A stretch of 64,000 bases of DNA from Caldilineaceae bacterium (GTDB lineage: Bacteria; Chloroflexota; Anaerolineae; Caldilineales; Caldilineaceae): positions 1-64,000 of the forward strand of contig JACKBA010000016.1 in the NCBI GenBank assembly GCA_020634815.1, written 5' to 3'. Of this stretch, positions 42,588-52,018 are shown piece after piece; within the stretch, counting starts at the first letter, position 1, and each line of letters starts with the position of its first letter. The notes beneath the pieces are model-generated. The model ran no database searches, was not told the DNA's origin, and saw only the letters and a program-made list of their open reading frames with translations. A program made the translations under genes and the position numbers.

Positions 42588-43246
42588 CGGTCGTCGTGGC
42601 CGATCGCCCCGCCGCGCCCCGCCGCTGGACGATCCTGCGCTGGCTGCTGCCGGCGACCATCCTCCTGGCATTGGCCGGGTACTTCGGCCCCTGGATCGGC
42701 CATCGGGTCGCCGGTCTCGTCGTCATGGGGCTGGACCTGGGCGAGTACGTGAAGTTCCTGACGCCGGTGCGCGCCGGGCAGATCGCGCTCTGGCGCGAGG
42801 GCTTCTACCTGCCGCTCGTCGTTGCCAGCCTCTCCGCCAGCCTCATTGCCTTTCGCCGCGAGTTGCGCTATCCGTGGGTCGTGCGCGGCCTGCTGTTGGC
42901 GACGGCCATTGTTGCCGCGCTGAACCTGCTGCCGCCGGCCTGGACGCCGCAGCGCATGTTGACGGACGAGTTCCGGCAGCAGGCGGCCGCGCTGGCGATC
43001 TGCCTGGCGGCCATGGCCTTCAGCCCGCTGCTGGCGCTGCTGCCGCGCCGGCTGGTCGCGGTGTTGGTGGCCGCGGGCGCGCTGGGCGCAGCCATCGTGC
43101 CGGCGCGCCAGTTCCTGGCCGTGCTGCCCACGATCGCCGACCTCTATCATCAACCATTGACGCCGGGCTGGGGGCTCTGGCTGTGTGCCGGCGGGCTGCT
43201 GGCGCTGGCCGGCGCAGCGCTCTGGTTCGGCTGGGAACGGGAGTAA
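42584..43246 (+). CDS. Six-helix membrane protein of unknown function
   Basis: 220 residues. Hydrophobic helices at about 18-36, 60-82 (after LGEYVKFLTPVRAGQIALWREGFYLP), 88-106, 130-150, 155-175 and 195-212. I do not recognise the family. It overlaps the thioesterase gene (ATGA) and ends 5 bases before a TIM-barrel gene, so these three form an operon. Confidence 0.8.
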   Translation: MTVVVADRPAAPRRWTILRWLLPATILLALAGYFGPWIGHRVAGLVVMGLDLGEYVKFLTPVRAGQIALWREGFYLPLVVASLSASLIAFRRELRYPWVVRGLLLATAIVAALNLLPPAWTPQRMLTDEFRQQAAALAICLAAMAFSPLLALLPRRLVAVLVAAGALGAAIVPARQFLAVLPTIADLYHQPLTPGWGLWLCAGGLLALAGAALWFGWERE

Positions 43247-43251
43247 GGACC

Positions 43252-44034
43252 ATGCAGTTTGGTGTCATGAACGACCCGCGCAAGCGGCTGCTGGAGGAGA
43301 TCGAGCGGATCGCCCGCCACGGCTTCGACTTCATCGACCTGACCATCGAGGCGCCGGGCGCCGCGCCGGAGACCACGGACTGGGCGGCGGTGGCGCAGGC
43401 GTTGCAAGATCACGGCCTGCGCGTGCTGGCCCATGCCGCGCCCTACCTGCCGCTCAACAACCCGTCGCCGCTGGTGCGCCAGGCCACGCTGGACGAACTG
43501 CGCCGCTGCATCGACATCGCCGCGCAGCTTGGCGCGCCGCTCTGTACGACCCACTTTGTCGGCTGGCCCAGCTACCTGGCCGAAGAAACGGGCTACGAGT
43601 ATTACAAGCAGGCGTACCAGATCCTGATCAAGCACGGCGAAGCGCAGGGCGTACAGGTGACGCTGGAGAACAGCCCCGACAACAAGCACCAGCTCAAATA
43701 CTTCCGCGAGATCTTCTTTCGCCTGCCCGACCTCAAGCTGACCTTCGACATCGGCCATGGCAACGTCAACACCGCGCGCAGCATGACGCGCGACTACTGC
43801 TTTGCCCTGGCCGACCGCCTGGTACACGTGCATATGAGCGACAACGACGGCACGGCCGACGATCACCTGCCTTTCGGCGCGCCGCGCACCGGCGCCATCA
43901 ACCTGCGCCACGAGTTGCAGGTGCTGCGCGATTTTCGCTATGACGGGACGGTCACGCTGGAGGTCTTCGGCAACGAGCGTTGGCTGTTGGCGAGCCGCGA
44001 TCTGGTGCGCGATCGGCTGGCGCAGATCGCCTGA
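43252..44034 (+). CDS. Xylose isomerase-like TIM barrel (AP endonuclease 2 family) protein
   Basis: 260 residues; AAGGA just upstream of the ATG. (Beta/alpha)8 sugar-isomerase/endonuclease-IV-like fold with metal ligand candidates in TTHFVGW (His), VTLENSPD (Glu), LTFDIGHGN (Asp, His), LVHVHMSDNDG (His, Asp) and VTLEVFG (Glu). Family members act on sugars, sugar phosphates or inositols. Too short and without the nine-ligand pattern of endonuclease IV, so a sugar epimerase/isomerase is more likely. Confidence 0.88.
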   Translation: MQFGVMNDPRKRLLEEIERIARHGFDFIDLTIEAPGAAPETTDWAAVAQALQDHGLRVLAHAAPYLPLNNPSPLVRQATLDELRRCIDIAAQLGAPLCTTHFVGWPSYLAEETGYEYYKQAYQILIKHGEAQGVQVTLENSPDNKHQLKYFREIFFRLPDLKLTFDIGHGNVNTARSMTRDYCFALADRLVHVHMSDNDGTADDHLPFGAPRTGAINLRHELQVLRDFRYDGTVTLEVFGNERWLLASRDLVRDRLAQIA

Positions 44035-44061
44035 CGGTTGTCGATGCTGTTCTGAGAATAG

Positions 44062-44116
44062 GCTTCAACGCAAAGACGCAAGGGCGCAAAGGCGCGAGGA
44101 TTCGCAGAGAATCGCG
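44062..44116. repeat. Fragment related to GACGCAGAG-type repeats (family 2)
   Basis: CAACGCAAAGACGCAAGGGC-type blocks followed by ATTCGCAGAGAATCG, resembling the flank of the family 2 element at 62757-62920. No second arm is seen, so it may be an eroded half copy. Confidence 0.35.
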
Positions 44117-44149
44117 TTCCGATCGTTCGAGGTGCCGGTCAGCATGGCG

Positions 44150-44212
44150 CCTGAAAACAAAATCGCCCAATCTCGTCGGGATGTTCTACTGCACCGGTGA
44201 GATTGGGCGATT
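44150..44212 (-). terminator. Intrinsic terminator for LCP gene
   Basis: AATCGCCCAATCTC (44161-44174) pairs over 14 bp with 44199-44212; loop 24 bases. On the minus strand it is followed by TTGTTTTC. Confidence 0.75.
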
Positions 44213-44230
44213 GCGCGTCTGGCGAATGCC

Positions 44231-45706
44231 TCAGCCGCCTTCTGGTGCGGGCGGGAGCAGGCTGATGGGCGCCGGCGTCGGCGTCGGGAAGAGCGACGTC
44301 GAGACCGACTCGGCCGGCGTGGGCGTGGGCTCGGGCAGGGCGATGCCGGCTTCCGGCGTCGGCTGGGCGGCTACGTCGGCAGGCGCCTCGGTCGCGGGTG
44401 CTTCGGCGGCGGGTGCCTCGGGAGCCGGTGGCTGGGCTTCGGCGCCGGCCGGTGCTTCGCCGGCTGCCTCCACGTTGACCGACGACAGGTCGGGCAGCGT
44501 GTCCGTGGCATAGGTGACGCCGGGCGGCAGGGCCGGACAGCGCGTCACGTCCTTGCGGTAGGAGTCGACCATGGCCGGCGCTGCCCAGATGCCCTCAACG
44601 ACGCCGCGCACGCGGTTCGGGTCGGCGATGCGCAGCACCGAGGCGCCTTCCGGCGTGGTGTAGCTCTGCAAGTCGTAGAGCGTCAGCCCGCTGGCGCGCA
44701 CGCTGGCCGGGTCGAGTTGAATGCCCCAACTCAGCATGTCCACGATCTCGAGCGGGTTCAGGTCGGTGGCGACCATGCTCTGGAACGCGCCGTAGAGTTG
44801 CGGGAAGTTGGCGAGCAGGTTGGTGCGCACCATCTGGTTGCGCAAGCCCCACAGGAACTCGCGCTGGCGCTGATTGCGGCCGATGTCGCTCTCGCGGTAG
44901 CGCAGGCGCACGAACCAGTAGGCCGTGTCGCCGTCGAGCCACACGTCGCCCGCCGGCAGCGCGAAGTAGTCCCACGCGTTGGTGGTCAGGTTGAAGATCG
45001 GCTCGTAGAAGGGGCAGTCCAGATGCACGCTGACGCCGCCGACCGCGTTGACGACGTCGATGAAGCCGTCCATGCGGATGCGCACCCAGTGATTGGTCGA
45101 GATGCCGAGCGTGCTGGCCAGCACCTGCGAGACCAGCGCCGGACCGCCACCGCCGGGGCTAGCTTTCTCGCCGATGTAGTCGACCTGATTGATGCGCCCC
45201 CAGCCATAGCCCGGAATCTGTACGTAAAGGTCGCGCGGGACGCTGAAGACGGCCACGCGCGCGTTGGCGCGATCCACGCCGACGATCATCAGCACGTCCG
45301 TGCGCCAGCTCGTCCAGCCGGGGCGGTGGTCCGTGCCCAGCAGCAGGTAGTTGTCGGTCTGGCTCCAGTTGAAGGCAGGGCCGATGGGTGCGGCCAGCGG
45401 CGCGATATAGTCGGGTGCCGGCGGCAGCAGCAGGGCGCCCAGCCCGTTGGCGGCCGCTACCTGGGGATAGAGCGTGCGGCTGACGGAGAAGGGCTGGATG
45501 GGCGGGCGGGGCGGGTTGTACTGCTTGGCCGCAACGCCGGGCAGCGGCTTGTTGTTGCTGGTGATTTCGAGGGGCGGCTTGGGGGCCATTTCCTGCGCCG
45601 CCAGTTGGACGCCGCGCTGGCCTTGAAAGACGCCGGCTGAGCAAGAGGTCAGCAGCAGGGAAGCAATCAGAAAAAGAGTGATGAGCTTAGTTGAACGTTG
45701 CCTCAT
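44231..45706 (-). CDS. LytR-CpsA-Psr (LCP) family lipoprotein
   Basis: 491 residues. Lipobox LTSC (C22). The LCP domain (about 115-370) has NYLLLGTDHRPGWTSWRTDVLMI, FSVPRDLYVQIPGYG, INQVDYIG, LDCPFYEP and the Arg-rich RLRYRESDIGRNQRQREF, the catalytic and pyrophosphate-binding elements of LCP phosphotransferases that attach glycopolymers from lipid carriers to peptidoglycan. A long Pro/Ala/Glu tail follows. It has a sister gene immediately upstream, and polysaccharide assembly genes are 4-6 kb away. Confidence 0.92.
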   Translation of the reverse strand: MRQRSTKLITLFLIASLLLTSCSAGVFQGQRGVQLAAQEMAPKPPLEITSNNKPLPGVAAKQYNPPRPPIQPFSVSRTLYPQVAAANGLGALLLPPAPDYIAPLAAPIGPAFNWSQTDNYLLLGTDHRPGWTSWRTDVLMIVGVDRANARVAVFSVPRDLYVQIPGYGWGRINQVDYIGEKASPGGGGPALVSQVLASTLGISTNHWVRIRMDGFIDVVNAVGGVSVHLDCPFYEPIFNLTTNAWDYFALPAGDVWLDGDTAYWFVRLRYRESDIGRNQRQREFLWGLRNQMVRTNLLANFPQLYGAFQSMVATDLNPLEIVDMLSWGIQLDPASVRASGLTLYDLQSYTTPEGASVLRIADPNRVRGVVEGIWAAPAMVDSYRKDVTRCPALPPGVTYATDTLPDLSSVNVEAAGEAPAGAEAQPPAPEAPAAEAPATEAPADVAAQPTPEAGIALPEPTPTPAESVSTSLFPTPTPAPISLLPPAPEGG

Positions 45707-45860
45707 TCACGACCCACTCCTGCGCCGGCAGGGCCGATGAAACCGTTCGGGGCACAGGAGGGACGGCGGCCGCGCGTTGAAGGCGGGCACTGCATGCTCG
45801 TGTGCGCTGTGCGATTGGTTCCAGCTATGCGCGATTGTCCTGCCTGTTGCGCCGATAAAA

Positions 45861-45904
45861 GCAAAAAAAGCCCACAGGAACGCCGATGCGATCCCGTGGG
45901 CTTT
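45861..45904 (-). terminator. Intrinsic terminator between the two LCP genes
   Basis: AAAGCCCAC (45867-45875) pairs with GTGGGCTTT (45896-45904); minus-strand product continues TTTTTTTGC. It ends the upstream LCP unit. Confidence 0.88.
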
Positions 45905-45920
45905 ATTCTACACCAGGTCG

Positions 45921-47036
45921 TCAAGGACACTGAACCTGGCCATCCTCTGATTCATTGAAAAGTGCCGGGCGATTGAAGACGTCCTGTGCCGCCTTGGCGA
46001 TCTCGGGCCAATCGGCGTACCAGACCCACATCTGCCCCGCATAGCCGGCCGTGATCATGCTCGGATCGTTGACGACGAAACCGTGCACGTGATCCTTCTC
46101 CAGGTCCATAGCCATGCGCACCAGCTTCACGGCATCGATGAGGTTGAGGTCGGTCTGCACCGAGCCCTGCATGGCCTGGTAGATGGCCGGGACGCGCGGC
46201 AGCAGGTTCTCGTTGAGGATCTGCGTGCGCACGGCCCAGATGAAGCGCTGCTGGCGTCGCTCGCGCTCGAGGTCGCCGCCGATGCGCCGGCTGCGCACGT
46301 AACTCAGCGCCTCGCCGCCGTCCAGCCGCTGCACGCCGACCTCCAGCGCCAGCGGCGAACCGCCCTCGTCGTAGCCGTAGGGGTCGTACAGCGCGCAATC
46401 CACGTCGATCTCGACGCCGCCCATGGCATCCACCAGCTTCTTGACCGACTCGAAGTCGACGCGTACGTAGTGGTGGATGGGGACGCCGATCTTGTCCTCG
46501 ATAACCTGGCCCAGCAGCTTGGGCCCGCCGCCGTCTGGTTCGTCCTGCTCGCCGAGGTAGTCGATGACATTCATCTTGTTGCCGCGGTGGTTGGGGATGA
46601 CGTCGATGTAGAGATCGCGCGGCAGCGAGATGACGCCTACGCGGTTGTTGGCGCGGTCGACCGCCACGATCATCATGACGTCGGTGCGCCAGTTGGGCAT
46701 CTCCGGCCGGCGGTCGCTGCCCAGCAGCAGGATGTTCGTCGTGCCGAGCAGCGGCTTGTCGTCGGGCGCCGCCATGGCGACTTCGACAGCGGGGGCGGTT
46801 GTCGAAGCCGGCGCCATGGGCGTTGCCGTCGGCGCGGCGCGCTGGGCAGGTGCGGCTGCTAGCGGCTGCGTGACGGCTTGGGTGGAGACCTGTGCGGAGG
46901 TCTCCACGACGTTCTCAACCGGCGCGGCGCTTGCAGTGGGCCCACTGCAACCACTCAGCGTGCCGGTGAGCAACGCCAACAGGAGCAAAATGGCAATCGT
47001 ACGATGCCAAAAGAGATGGGGCTGAGCAGAATTCAT
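45921..47036 (-). CDS. LytR-CpsA-Psr (LCP) family lipoprotein (second copy)
   Basis: 371 residues from the ATG with GAGGA 7 bases upstream (an ATG six codons earlier has none). Lipobox LSGC (C30). LCP elements: NILLLGSDRRPEMPNWRTDVMMI, ISLPRDLYIDV, MNVIDYLGEQDE, VDCALYDP and SYVRSRRIGGDLERERRQQRF. Close paralogue of the next gene downstream but with a shorter tail. Expected to anchor glycopolymers to peptidoglycan at the cell surface. Confidence 0.92.
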   Translation of the reverse strand: MNSAQPHLFWHRTIAILLLLALLTGTLSGCSGPTASAAPVENVVETSAQVSTQAVTQPLAAAPAQRAAPTATPMAPASTTAPAVEVAMAAPDDKPLLGTTNILLLGSDRRPEMPNWRTDVMMIVAVDRANNRVGVISLPRDLYIDVIPNHRGNKMNVIDYLGEQDEPDGGGPKLLGQVIEDKIGVPIHHYVRVDFESVKKLVDAMGGVEIDVDCALYDPYGYDEGGSPLALEVGVQRLDGGEALSYVRSRRIGGDLERERRQQRFIWAVRTQILNENLLPRVPAIYQAMQGSVQTDLNLIDAVKLVRMAMDLEKDHVHGFVVNDPSMITAGYAGQMWVWYADWPEIAKAAQDVFNRPALFNESEDGQVQCP

Positions 47037-47104
47037 TGCTAGTCCTCGTCGCATGCGCTATTGACCTGGGTACCGTGGCCCTCCCCATCGAAAATTACTC
47101 TACC

Positions 47105-47695
47105 TCAACTGCGTTGCCGTTGCAATACCTCATAGAGATGTTCGCATAGACCATAATTCCAACGATAGCCGTGCCAGAATTCGTCCAGTGTACGATGGCC
47201 GGCGCGCTCGTATTGGAGGGCCTGATGCACCATTTCCAGCTTGTCGGCATCGGCCACCAGGCGCGCCTCGGGCGTGGCGCGTGCATCGTACTCATTCCAC
47301 AGGATCGTATAGTCATGGCCGCCGGGAAGCTCCGCCAGCAGCCCGGCCATGGCTTCCGCCTCGGCGCGGTGCTTGGCTTTGGCGCCGATCAGCTCCGCGC
47401 TGCGCTTGGGCAGGTCGGTGACGACGCTCTCGGCCAGGTCGTGGAGCACGGCGAGCGTGACGGCGCGCCCGGTGTCGAGCGGCGCGGTGAGTCCGGCGCC
47501 GCGCCAGTCGGCGTTGATGGCGCCGGCCAGTGCCAGCGTCAGCAAGGCGACGCCGGCGGTGTGATCGGCGACCGACTCGCACGGCGTCACGCCGTTGAGC
47601 AGCCAGCCCGTGCGCGGCAGGCGCTTGAGGATGCTGCCGTGGTCGAGCAGCGTCACGAGGGCCGCAATGTCCGGCGGAGCGGACTGCCCGCTCAT
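47105..47695 (-). CDS. HD-domain phosphohydrolase (5'-deoxynucleotidase-like)
   Basis: 196 residues. HD-domain metal ligands: H45 in SVADHTAGVALL, H85-D86 in LAVLHDLAESVVTDLP, and a later Asp in LVADADKLEMVHQALQYE. The order matches YfbR/HDDC2-type 5'-deoxynucleotidases that hydrolyse dNMPs. The start ATG overlaps the cinA stop (ATGA), so the two are translationally coupled. Confidence 0.9.
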   Translation of the reverse strand: MSGQSAPPDIAALVTLLDHGSILKRLPRTGWLLNGVTPCESVADHTAGVALLTLALAGAINADWRGAGLTAPLDTGRAVTLAVLHDLAESVVTDLPKRSAELIGAKAKHRAEAEAMAGLLAELPGGHDYTILWNEYDARATPEARLVADADKLEMVHQALQYERAGHRTLDEFWHGYRWNYGLCEHLYEVLQRQRS

Positions 47696-48951
47696 GCCGC
47701 GCCTGCCCGCTCGTCGGCCCAGCGGCGCAGCGTGGCCAGCACCTGGTTGCCGATGCGCACGTGGGTGTACTCATCCTGGCCGCCATAGGGGATGAGCATC
47801 GTCGTGGTTTTGCGGCCGTCGCTCAGGCCGAGCCAGCTTTCGCCGTTGCTCTTGCCGAAGACGCCCTCGTCGGCGCCCGCCGTGCCGACCACAGCGATGC
47901 CCAGCGTGGCCGGCTGCCGGCTACGCACCCACTCGGCGGCCTTGGCGGCGCCTTGCTGGCGCGCTTCGGTGGAGAGCGTATCGGGCGCGGCGAGTTCGGC
48001 CAGCGCCATGGGCAGAGCGGAGCCCGCGGCCAGCATGCCGGCTGCAACCGGGTTGTGCTCTGGCAGCGCTGCGGCCAGGCGCGCGGCAATGGCGCCGCGC
48101 GTGTTGGTCTCCAGCAGGGCGACCGTTGCGTTCAACTCGGCCAGGCGGCGCGCCAGCACCGTCTCGTAGGTTTCGTCGGGTGTCGTCGAATAGATGTACT
48201 TGCCCACGTGCGCCCGCACCTGCGTTTCCAGTTGGTCGAGCATGGCTTCGGCGGTGGGGGCGTCGCCGGCGCGGGCCGCGATGCGGATGTCGACCTGCCC
48301 GGTCTTGGCCGCCAGCCCCACCGTCGGATTGGCCGCGTACATGAGATCACCGAGCATGTCGTCGATCGCGCTCTCGCCGATGCCGAAGGTGCGCAGGATG
48401 CGGCGGCGGATGACCGTCGCGTCGCCCATGCGCCGCCGCAAGTAGGGCAGCACCGTGTCGGTCATCAGTTGTTTCATCTCGCGCGGGACGCCGGGCAGGG
48501 CGATGACCGCCGCACGCTCGCCCTCGACGATGAAACCGGGCGCGGTGCCGACCGGGTTCTCGATGAGGATGGCGCCGTCGGGGATCATGGCCTGCTGGCG
48601 GTTGTTGTCGGTCATGGTGGCGCCGAAGCGGGCGAAGCGCTCCTTGAGCGTGGCCAGCGCGCCCTCGTGCAGACGCAGCGGGCAGCCGGTGGCGTTGGCG
48701 ATAGCTTGCCGCGTGATGTCGTCCACGGTCGGGCCGAGGCCGCCGGTGATGATGATGACCTGGCTGCGCGTCATGCCCAACTCGATGACGCCGCGCAGGC
48801 GCGGCTCGTTGTCGCCCACTGTCGTCTTATAATAGAGGTTGACGCCCGCCTCGCGCAGTTGCTGGGCGATCCAGGCGGCGTTGGTGTCGACAATATCGCC
48901 GAGCAGGATTTCGGTGCCCGACGTGACGATTTCGGCGGCAAGTGTGGTCAT
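47692..48951 (-). CDS. cinA: CinA-like protein with degenerate C-terminal deamidase domain
   Basis: 419 residues. The N-terminal MoCF-like domain (about 5-170) is well conserved: EIVTSGTEILLGDIVDTNAAWIA, TGGLGPTVDDITRQA, NPVGTAPGF and LPGVPREMK; in characterised CinA it is an ADP-ribose pyrophosphatase. The C-terminal domain corresponds to PncC nicotinamide-nucleotide deamidase, but the AESCTGG active-site motif is replaced by LETNTRG and the rest is diverged, so deamidase activity is doubtful. Weak ribosome-binding site. Coupled to the HD gene downstream. Confidence 0.92.
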   Translation of the reverse strand: MTTLAAEIVTSGTEILLGDIVDTNAAWIAQQLREAGVNLYYKTTVGDNEPRLRGVIELGMTRSQVIIITGGLGPTVDDITRQAIANATGCPLRLHEGALATLKERFARFGATMTDNNRQQAMIPDGAILIENPVGTAPGFIVEGERAAVIALPGVPREMKQLMTDTVLPYLRRRMGDATVIRRRILRTFGIGESAIDDMLGDLMYAANPTVGLAAKTGQVDIRIAARAGDAPTAEAMLDQLETQVRAHVGKYIYSTTPDETYETVLARRLAELNATVALLETNTRGAIAARLAAALPEHNPVAAGMLAAGSALPMALAELAAPDTLSTEARQQGAAKAAEWVRSRQPATLGIAVVGTAGADEGVFGKSNGESWLGLSDGRKTTTMLIPYGGQDEYTHVRIGNQVLATLRRWADERAGAA

Positions 48952-48982
48952 TGTGGTTGATTCTTCTTGAATGAGGAACGGG

Positions 48983-49027
48983 TAAAAAAAGGCGCCAGGG
49001 TAGCAGCGATGCCACCTCGGCGCCTGG
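48983..49027 (-). terminator. Intrinsic terminator after the CpXC gene
   Basis: AGGCGCC and GGCGCCT arms (48990-48996, 49019-49025) followed on the minus strand by TTTTTTTACC. It separates the CpXC gene from cinA. Confidence 0.75.
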
Positions 49028-49045
49028 ACTGACTGGTTCTGACGG

Positions 49046-49084
49046 GGTCAGAAACCGAGTTTCTCCAAGAAACTCGGTTTCTCC
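49046..49084. repeat. Short hairpin repeat, family 4 (copy a)
   Basis: GTCA followed by GAAACCGAGTTTCT, a 3-base loop and the exact complement (14-bp stem). Copies with altered but still paired outer bases are at 62944-62976 and 63021-63049. Confidence 0.8.
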
Positions 49085-49104
49085 GATGCCGACGCCCGCC
49101 AGAC

Positions 49105-50673
49105 CTAGAGCATCAACGACGCCTGCGCCCGGATCGACTTGAGCCGGTCGGCCACGTCGGTCGCCTGGCGGGCACGGAAGTCGTCCTCCAACTGGCGCAG
49201 CGCCTCGACGAAGTCGCGGCTCAGCATGCTGCGGTTCTCCTCGAGCAGCTTGCGGCGCGCGTTCTGGTCCGGCGCGTTGAGCAACTCGTTGACCAGGCGC
49301 ACGTCGGGCGCCATCTCCTCCTGGAGCATGTCGACGGCCAGGTCGTAGATCTTGCGCATGCGGTTGGCGGCTGCTTTGGCGCCGGCCTTTTCGGCACGGT
49401 CGACGTTGGCGCCCAGCAACTGGAGGAAGCCTTCGTCGATCATATCGGCGTTTTCGCGCAGCGCGGCTTCTACGTCGGTCGCTTCGAGGATGGCTTGCAG
49501 CACTTCCTGTGCCTGGACGGCCATCTGCTGCTGGCTGGCCTGCTGCTGCTCTTGCATGGCGGTGATGATCTCGCGCAGTTGCTCCATGTGCTGGCGTGTC
49601 TGCTCGTCGGTCTCGCCCTCCAGCCGGTTGGCGATGACGAGCAGGAACTGGTAGTCGAGGTTGGGGCCGAGCGCCATGGCGACGGAGGGCGCGACCTCGT
49701 CCCCGTCCTCCGCGTTCCACGCCGCGAGCAGCACGTCGAGGATATCCTCGCGCGTGGCGCCGGGCTGGATCTGGCGGATGGTCTGCTCGACGCGCTGTTG
49801 CAGGCGCTTGATCTCCTGGCCGACTTCCGTCTTTTCCAGCAGGGCCAGGCGCAGCGCACGTAGCGCCTCGGCGCTCTGGCGGTCACCTTGCGCGCCGGAC
49901 ATCATCATGAGCCGTTCCAGCAGCGCAAAGAACTGGCGGTCGATCAGGCTGCGATGGCGCTCCAGGGCGATGTCGAGCGCGGAGGGGTCGTCGGCCAGGC
50001 GCATGAGGTTCTGGATGGCGGCGGCCTGGTCGCGCTGGCGGCGCAGCATCTCCGGCGTCACGCCCTGGAACTCCCAGAGCTTTTCCATGAAGCGGTTCCA
50101 GTCCATATACTCGCGGGGCTGGAGCATGTAACCGCGGCGCGCCTCGGTGGGCAGCCGGCGCATGAGCGTCTGCGTCAGTTCGCCGATGATGCGCTGGCGC
50201 TGTGATTCGTCGCTGCCGGTGGGCGGGACGAAGACACCCAGGAAGTCGTGTGCGGGCTCGTGCACCATGAGCGGCGCGCTGAGCGGGCCGCCGGCGCCGC
50301 ACTGCGGGCACATGGCCATGTTGACCTGGCCGCCGAGCAGGGCGGGGCCAAGCTCCGGGTTGACGCCCAGGTCGATGATCGTGAAGATGGGCACGGCGTA
50401 GGGCGTGCCGCAGTTGGGGCACTGCACCTGCGCGCCGGTGGGCGGGAAGAGCAGGTCCTCGCCGGGGCGGCCGCGGCGTTGCGGCGCGGCTTCGGGCGCT
50501 ACTTCGGGTGCTGCCTCGATGTCGCTTTCCGGGGCGACGGGTGTCTCGGCCGGGGCCGATTCCTGCTCGGCGCTTTCATCGCGGCGGCGCGAGTAGCCCT
50601 TGGGCAGCTCGATGCCGCTGCCGCCGCCAGACGACGACGGTTTGTCCTGGCCGGGAAGAAGAATTCCGCTCAT
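49105..50673 (-). CDS. CpXC-domain protein with long helical C-terminus
   Basis: 522 residues. After a low-complexity N-terminus (about 1-75) comes the CpXC domain with two zinc-ribbon-like pairs, VQCPNCGTPYAVP and MAMCPQCGAGGPLSAPL, ending at HEPAHDFLGVF (about 80-200). The rest is mostly helical with a coiled-coil-like stretch rich in Gln (TAMQEQQQASQQQMAVQAQEV). CpXC proteins are of unknown function. AAAGGA lies 9 bases before the ATG, and a terminator follows. Confidence 0.88.
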   Translation of the reverse strand: MSGILLPGQDKPSSSGGGSGIELPKGYSRRRDESAEQESAPAETPVAPESDIEAAPEVAPEAAPQRRGRPGEDLLFPPTGAQVQCPNCGTPYAVPIFTIIDLGVNPELGPALLGGQVNMAMCPQCGAGGPLSAPLMVHEPAHDFLGVFVPPTGSDESQRQRIIGELTQTLMRRLPTEARRGYMLQPREYMDWNRFMEKLWEFQGVTPEMLRRQRDQAAAIQNLMRLADDPSALDIALERHRSLIDRQFFALLERLMMMSGAQGDRQSAEALRALRLALLEKTEVGQEIKRLQQRVEQTIRQIQPGATREDILDVLLAAWNAEDGDEVAPSVAMALGPNLDYQFLLVIANRLEGETDEQTRQHMEQLREIITAMQEQQQASQQQMAVQAQEVLQAILEATDVEAALRENADMIDEGFLQLLGANVDRAEKAGAKAAANRMRKIYDLAVDMLQEEMAPDVRLVNELLNAPDQNARRKLLEENRSMLSRDFVEALRQLEDDFRARQATDVADRLKSIRAQASLML

Positions 50674-50917
50674 AGAAGCTTTCGTCCTTTGCTATCTGCC
50701 CGAAGAGAGGCAGGAAATTATCGCTGGCGGGCGTGCCGCAAAGTGCAGCCGCGTTGATTGCCGTGAAGTGACCAATACCCGCCATTGTACCGCAAGTGAG
50801 GGATGCCCCCAAAGGCATGGGCGGGCAGGCGGCTATTGATTCGTTGACACCGGCGCGGCGCGGGTCTATAATGCCGCCACCGGCGTCAACATGACAAGCC
50901 AGCAAAGGAGGCGGCGT

Positions 50918-52000
50918 ATGTATCTCAAGGATATCCAGGCCTGTATCGACCGCGAACTCGACATCAATCGCTATGTGCGGGCGCAGAAACGAGCTGCGGA
51001 CCTCTTTTACGGCCCGTTCCCGACGCAGAAGGGCAGTGCGACCCCGGACGCGCCGGTCGGCGCGATGGCCTTGCTGCCGGGCAAGCTGTGGAAGCCGGGC
51101 ATGACGTTGCGCGTGCGCTTCCTCGACGGCGACCCGACCGTGCAGCAGCGTCTCCAGCCCTACGCCCACGAGTGGAGTAAGTACGCCAACATCAAGTTCG
51201 AGTTTGGCAACGACCCCAACGCCGAGATCCGCATCTCCTTCAAGCAGCGCGGCTCGTGGTCCTATCTGGGCACGGACGCGCTGGGCATCGCCCGCAACCA
51301 GGCGACGATGAACTACGGCTGGCTCACGCCCACCACGGCGGACGACGAATACTCGCGCGTCGTGGTGCACGAGTTCGGCCACGCGCTGGCCTGCATCCAC
51401 GAACACCAGAACCCCGCGGCCGAGATTCCGTGGGACAAGCCGGCCGTCTACCGCTACTATGGCGGGCCGCCCAACAACTGGACCAAGGCGCAGGTCGACA
51501 CGAATCTCTTCCAGACCTACGCCAAGGAGACGACAAACTTCTCGGCCTTCGACCCGAAGTCGATCATGCTCTACCCCGTCCCCAACGAATTCACCATCGG
51601 CGACTTCGAGGTCGGCTGGAACCGCGTGCTCTCGGAGACGGACAAGCAGTTCATCGCCACCAACTATCCCTATCCGCCCAAGCCGCGCGGCGAGATCACC
51701 ATCGACGGGGACCCGCTGACCGAATCGATCGGCCAGCCCGCCGAGGTGGACAAGTTCACCTTCACGGTGGCGAAGGCCGGGCGCTATCGCATGGAGACGC
51801 TGGGCAAGCAGGATCTGATCATGGAGGTCTACGGGCCGAACGACGAAAAGAAGAAGGTCGGCACGGACGACGACAGCGGCGCCGGCTTGAACCCGCGGCT
51901 GATCCGCAGCTTGAAGGCGGGCGTCTATACCATGCTCGTGCGCCACTTCAGCGAGAAGAAGACGGGCGACTACCAAGTCCAGGTCAAAACCGAACGCTGA
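50918..52000 (+). CDS. M12A (astacin-like) metalloprotease with C-terminal PPC domain
   Basis: 360 residues from the ATG 6 bases after AAAGGAGG. Metzincin zinc site VVVHEFGHALACIHEHQNP: H151, E152, H155, H161, with the usual Gly of HExxHxxGxxH replaced by Ala158. SIMLYPVP (about 212-219) stands for the Met-turn (SIMxY of astacins). A PPC beta-sandwich (about 265-358; DGDPLTESIGQPAEVDKFTF, TDDDSGAGLNPRLIRSLKAG) follows. No signal peptide is visible, so it may be exported by another route or act inside the cell. Confidence 0.88.
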   Translation: MYLKDIQACIDRELDINRYVRAQKRAADLFYGPFPTQKGSATPDAPVGAMALLPGKLWKPGMTLRVRFLDGDPTVQQRLQPYAHEWSKYANIKFEFGNDPNAEIRISFKQRGSWSYLGTDALGIARNQATMNYGWLTPTTADDEYSRVVVHEFGHALACIHEHQNPAAEIPWDKPAVYRYYGGPPNNWTKAQVDTNLFQTYAKETTNFSAFDPKSIMLYPVPNEFTIGDFEVGWNRVLSETDKQFIATNYPYPPKPRGEITIDGDPLTESIGQPAEVDKFTFTVAKAGRYRMETLGKQDLIMEVYGPNDEKKKVGTDDDSGAGLNPRLIRSLKAGVYTMLVRHFSEKKTGDYQVQVKTER

Positions 52001-52018
52001 GAAGTCGATTGAACGGCC

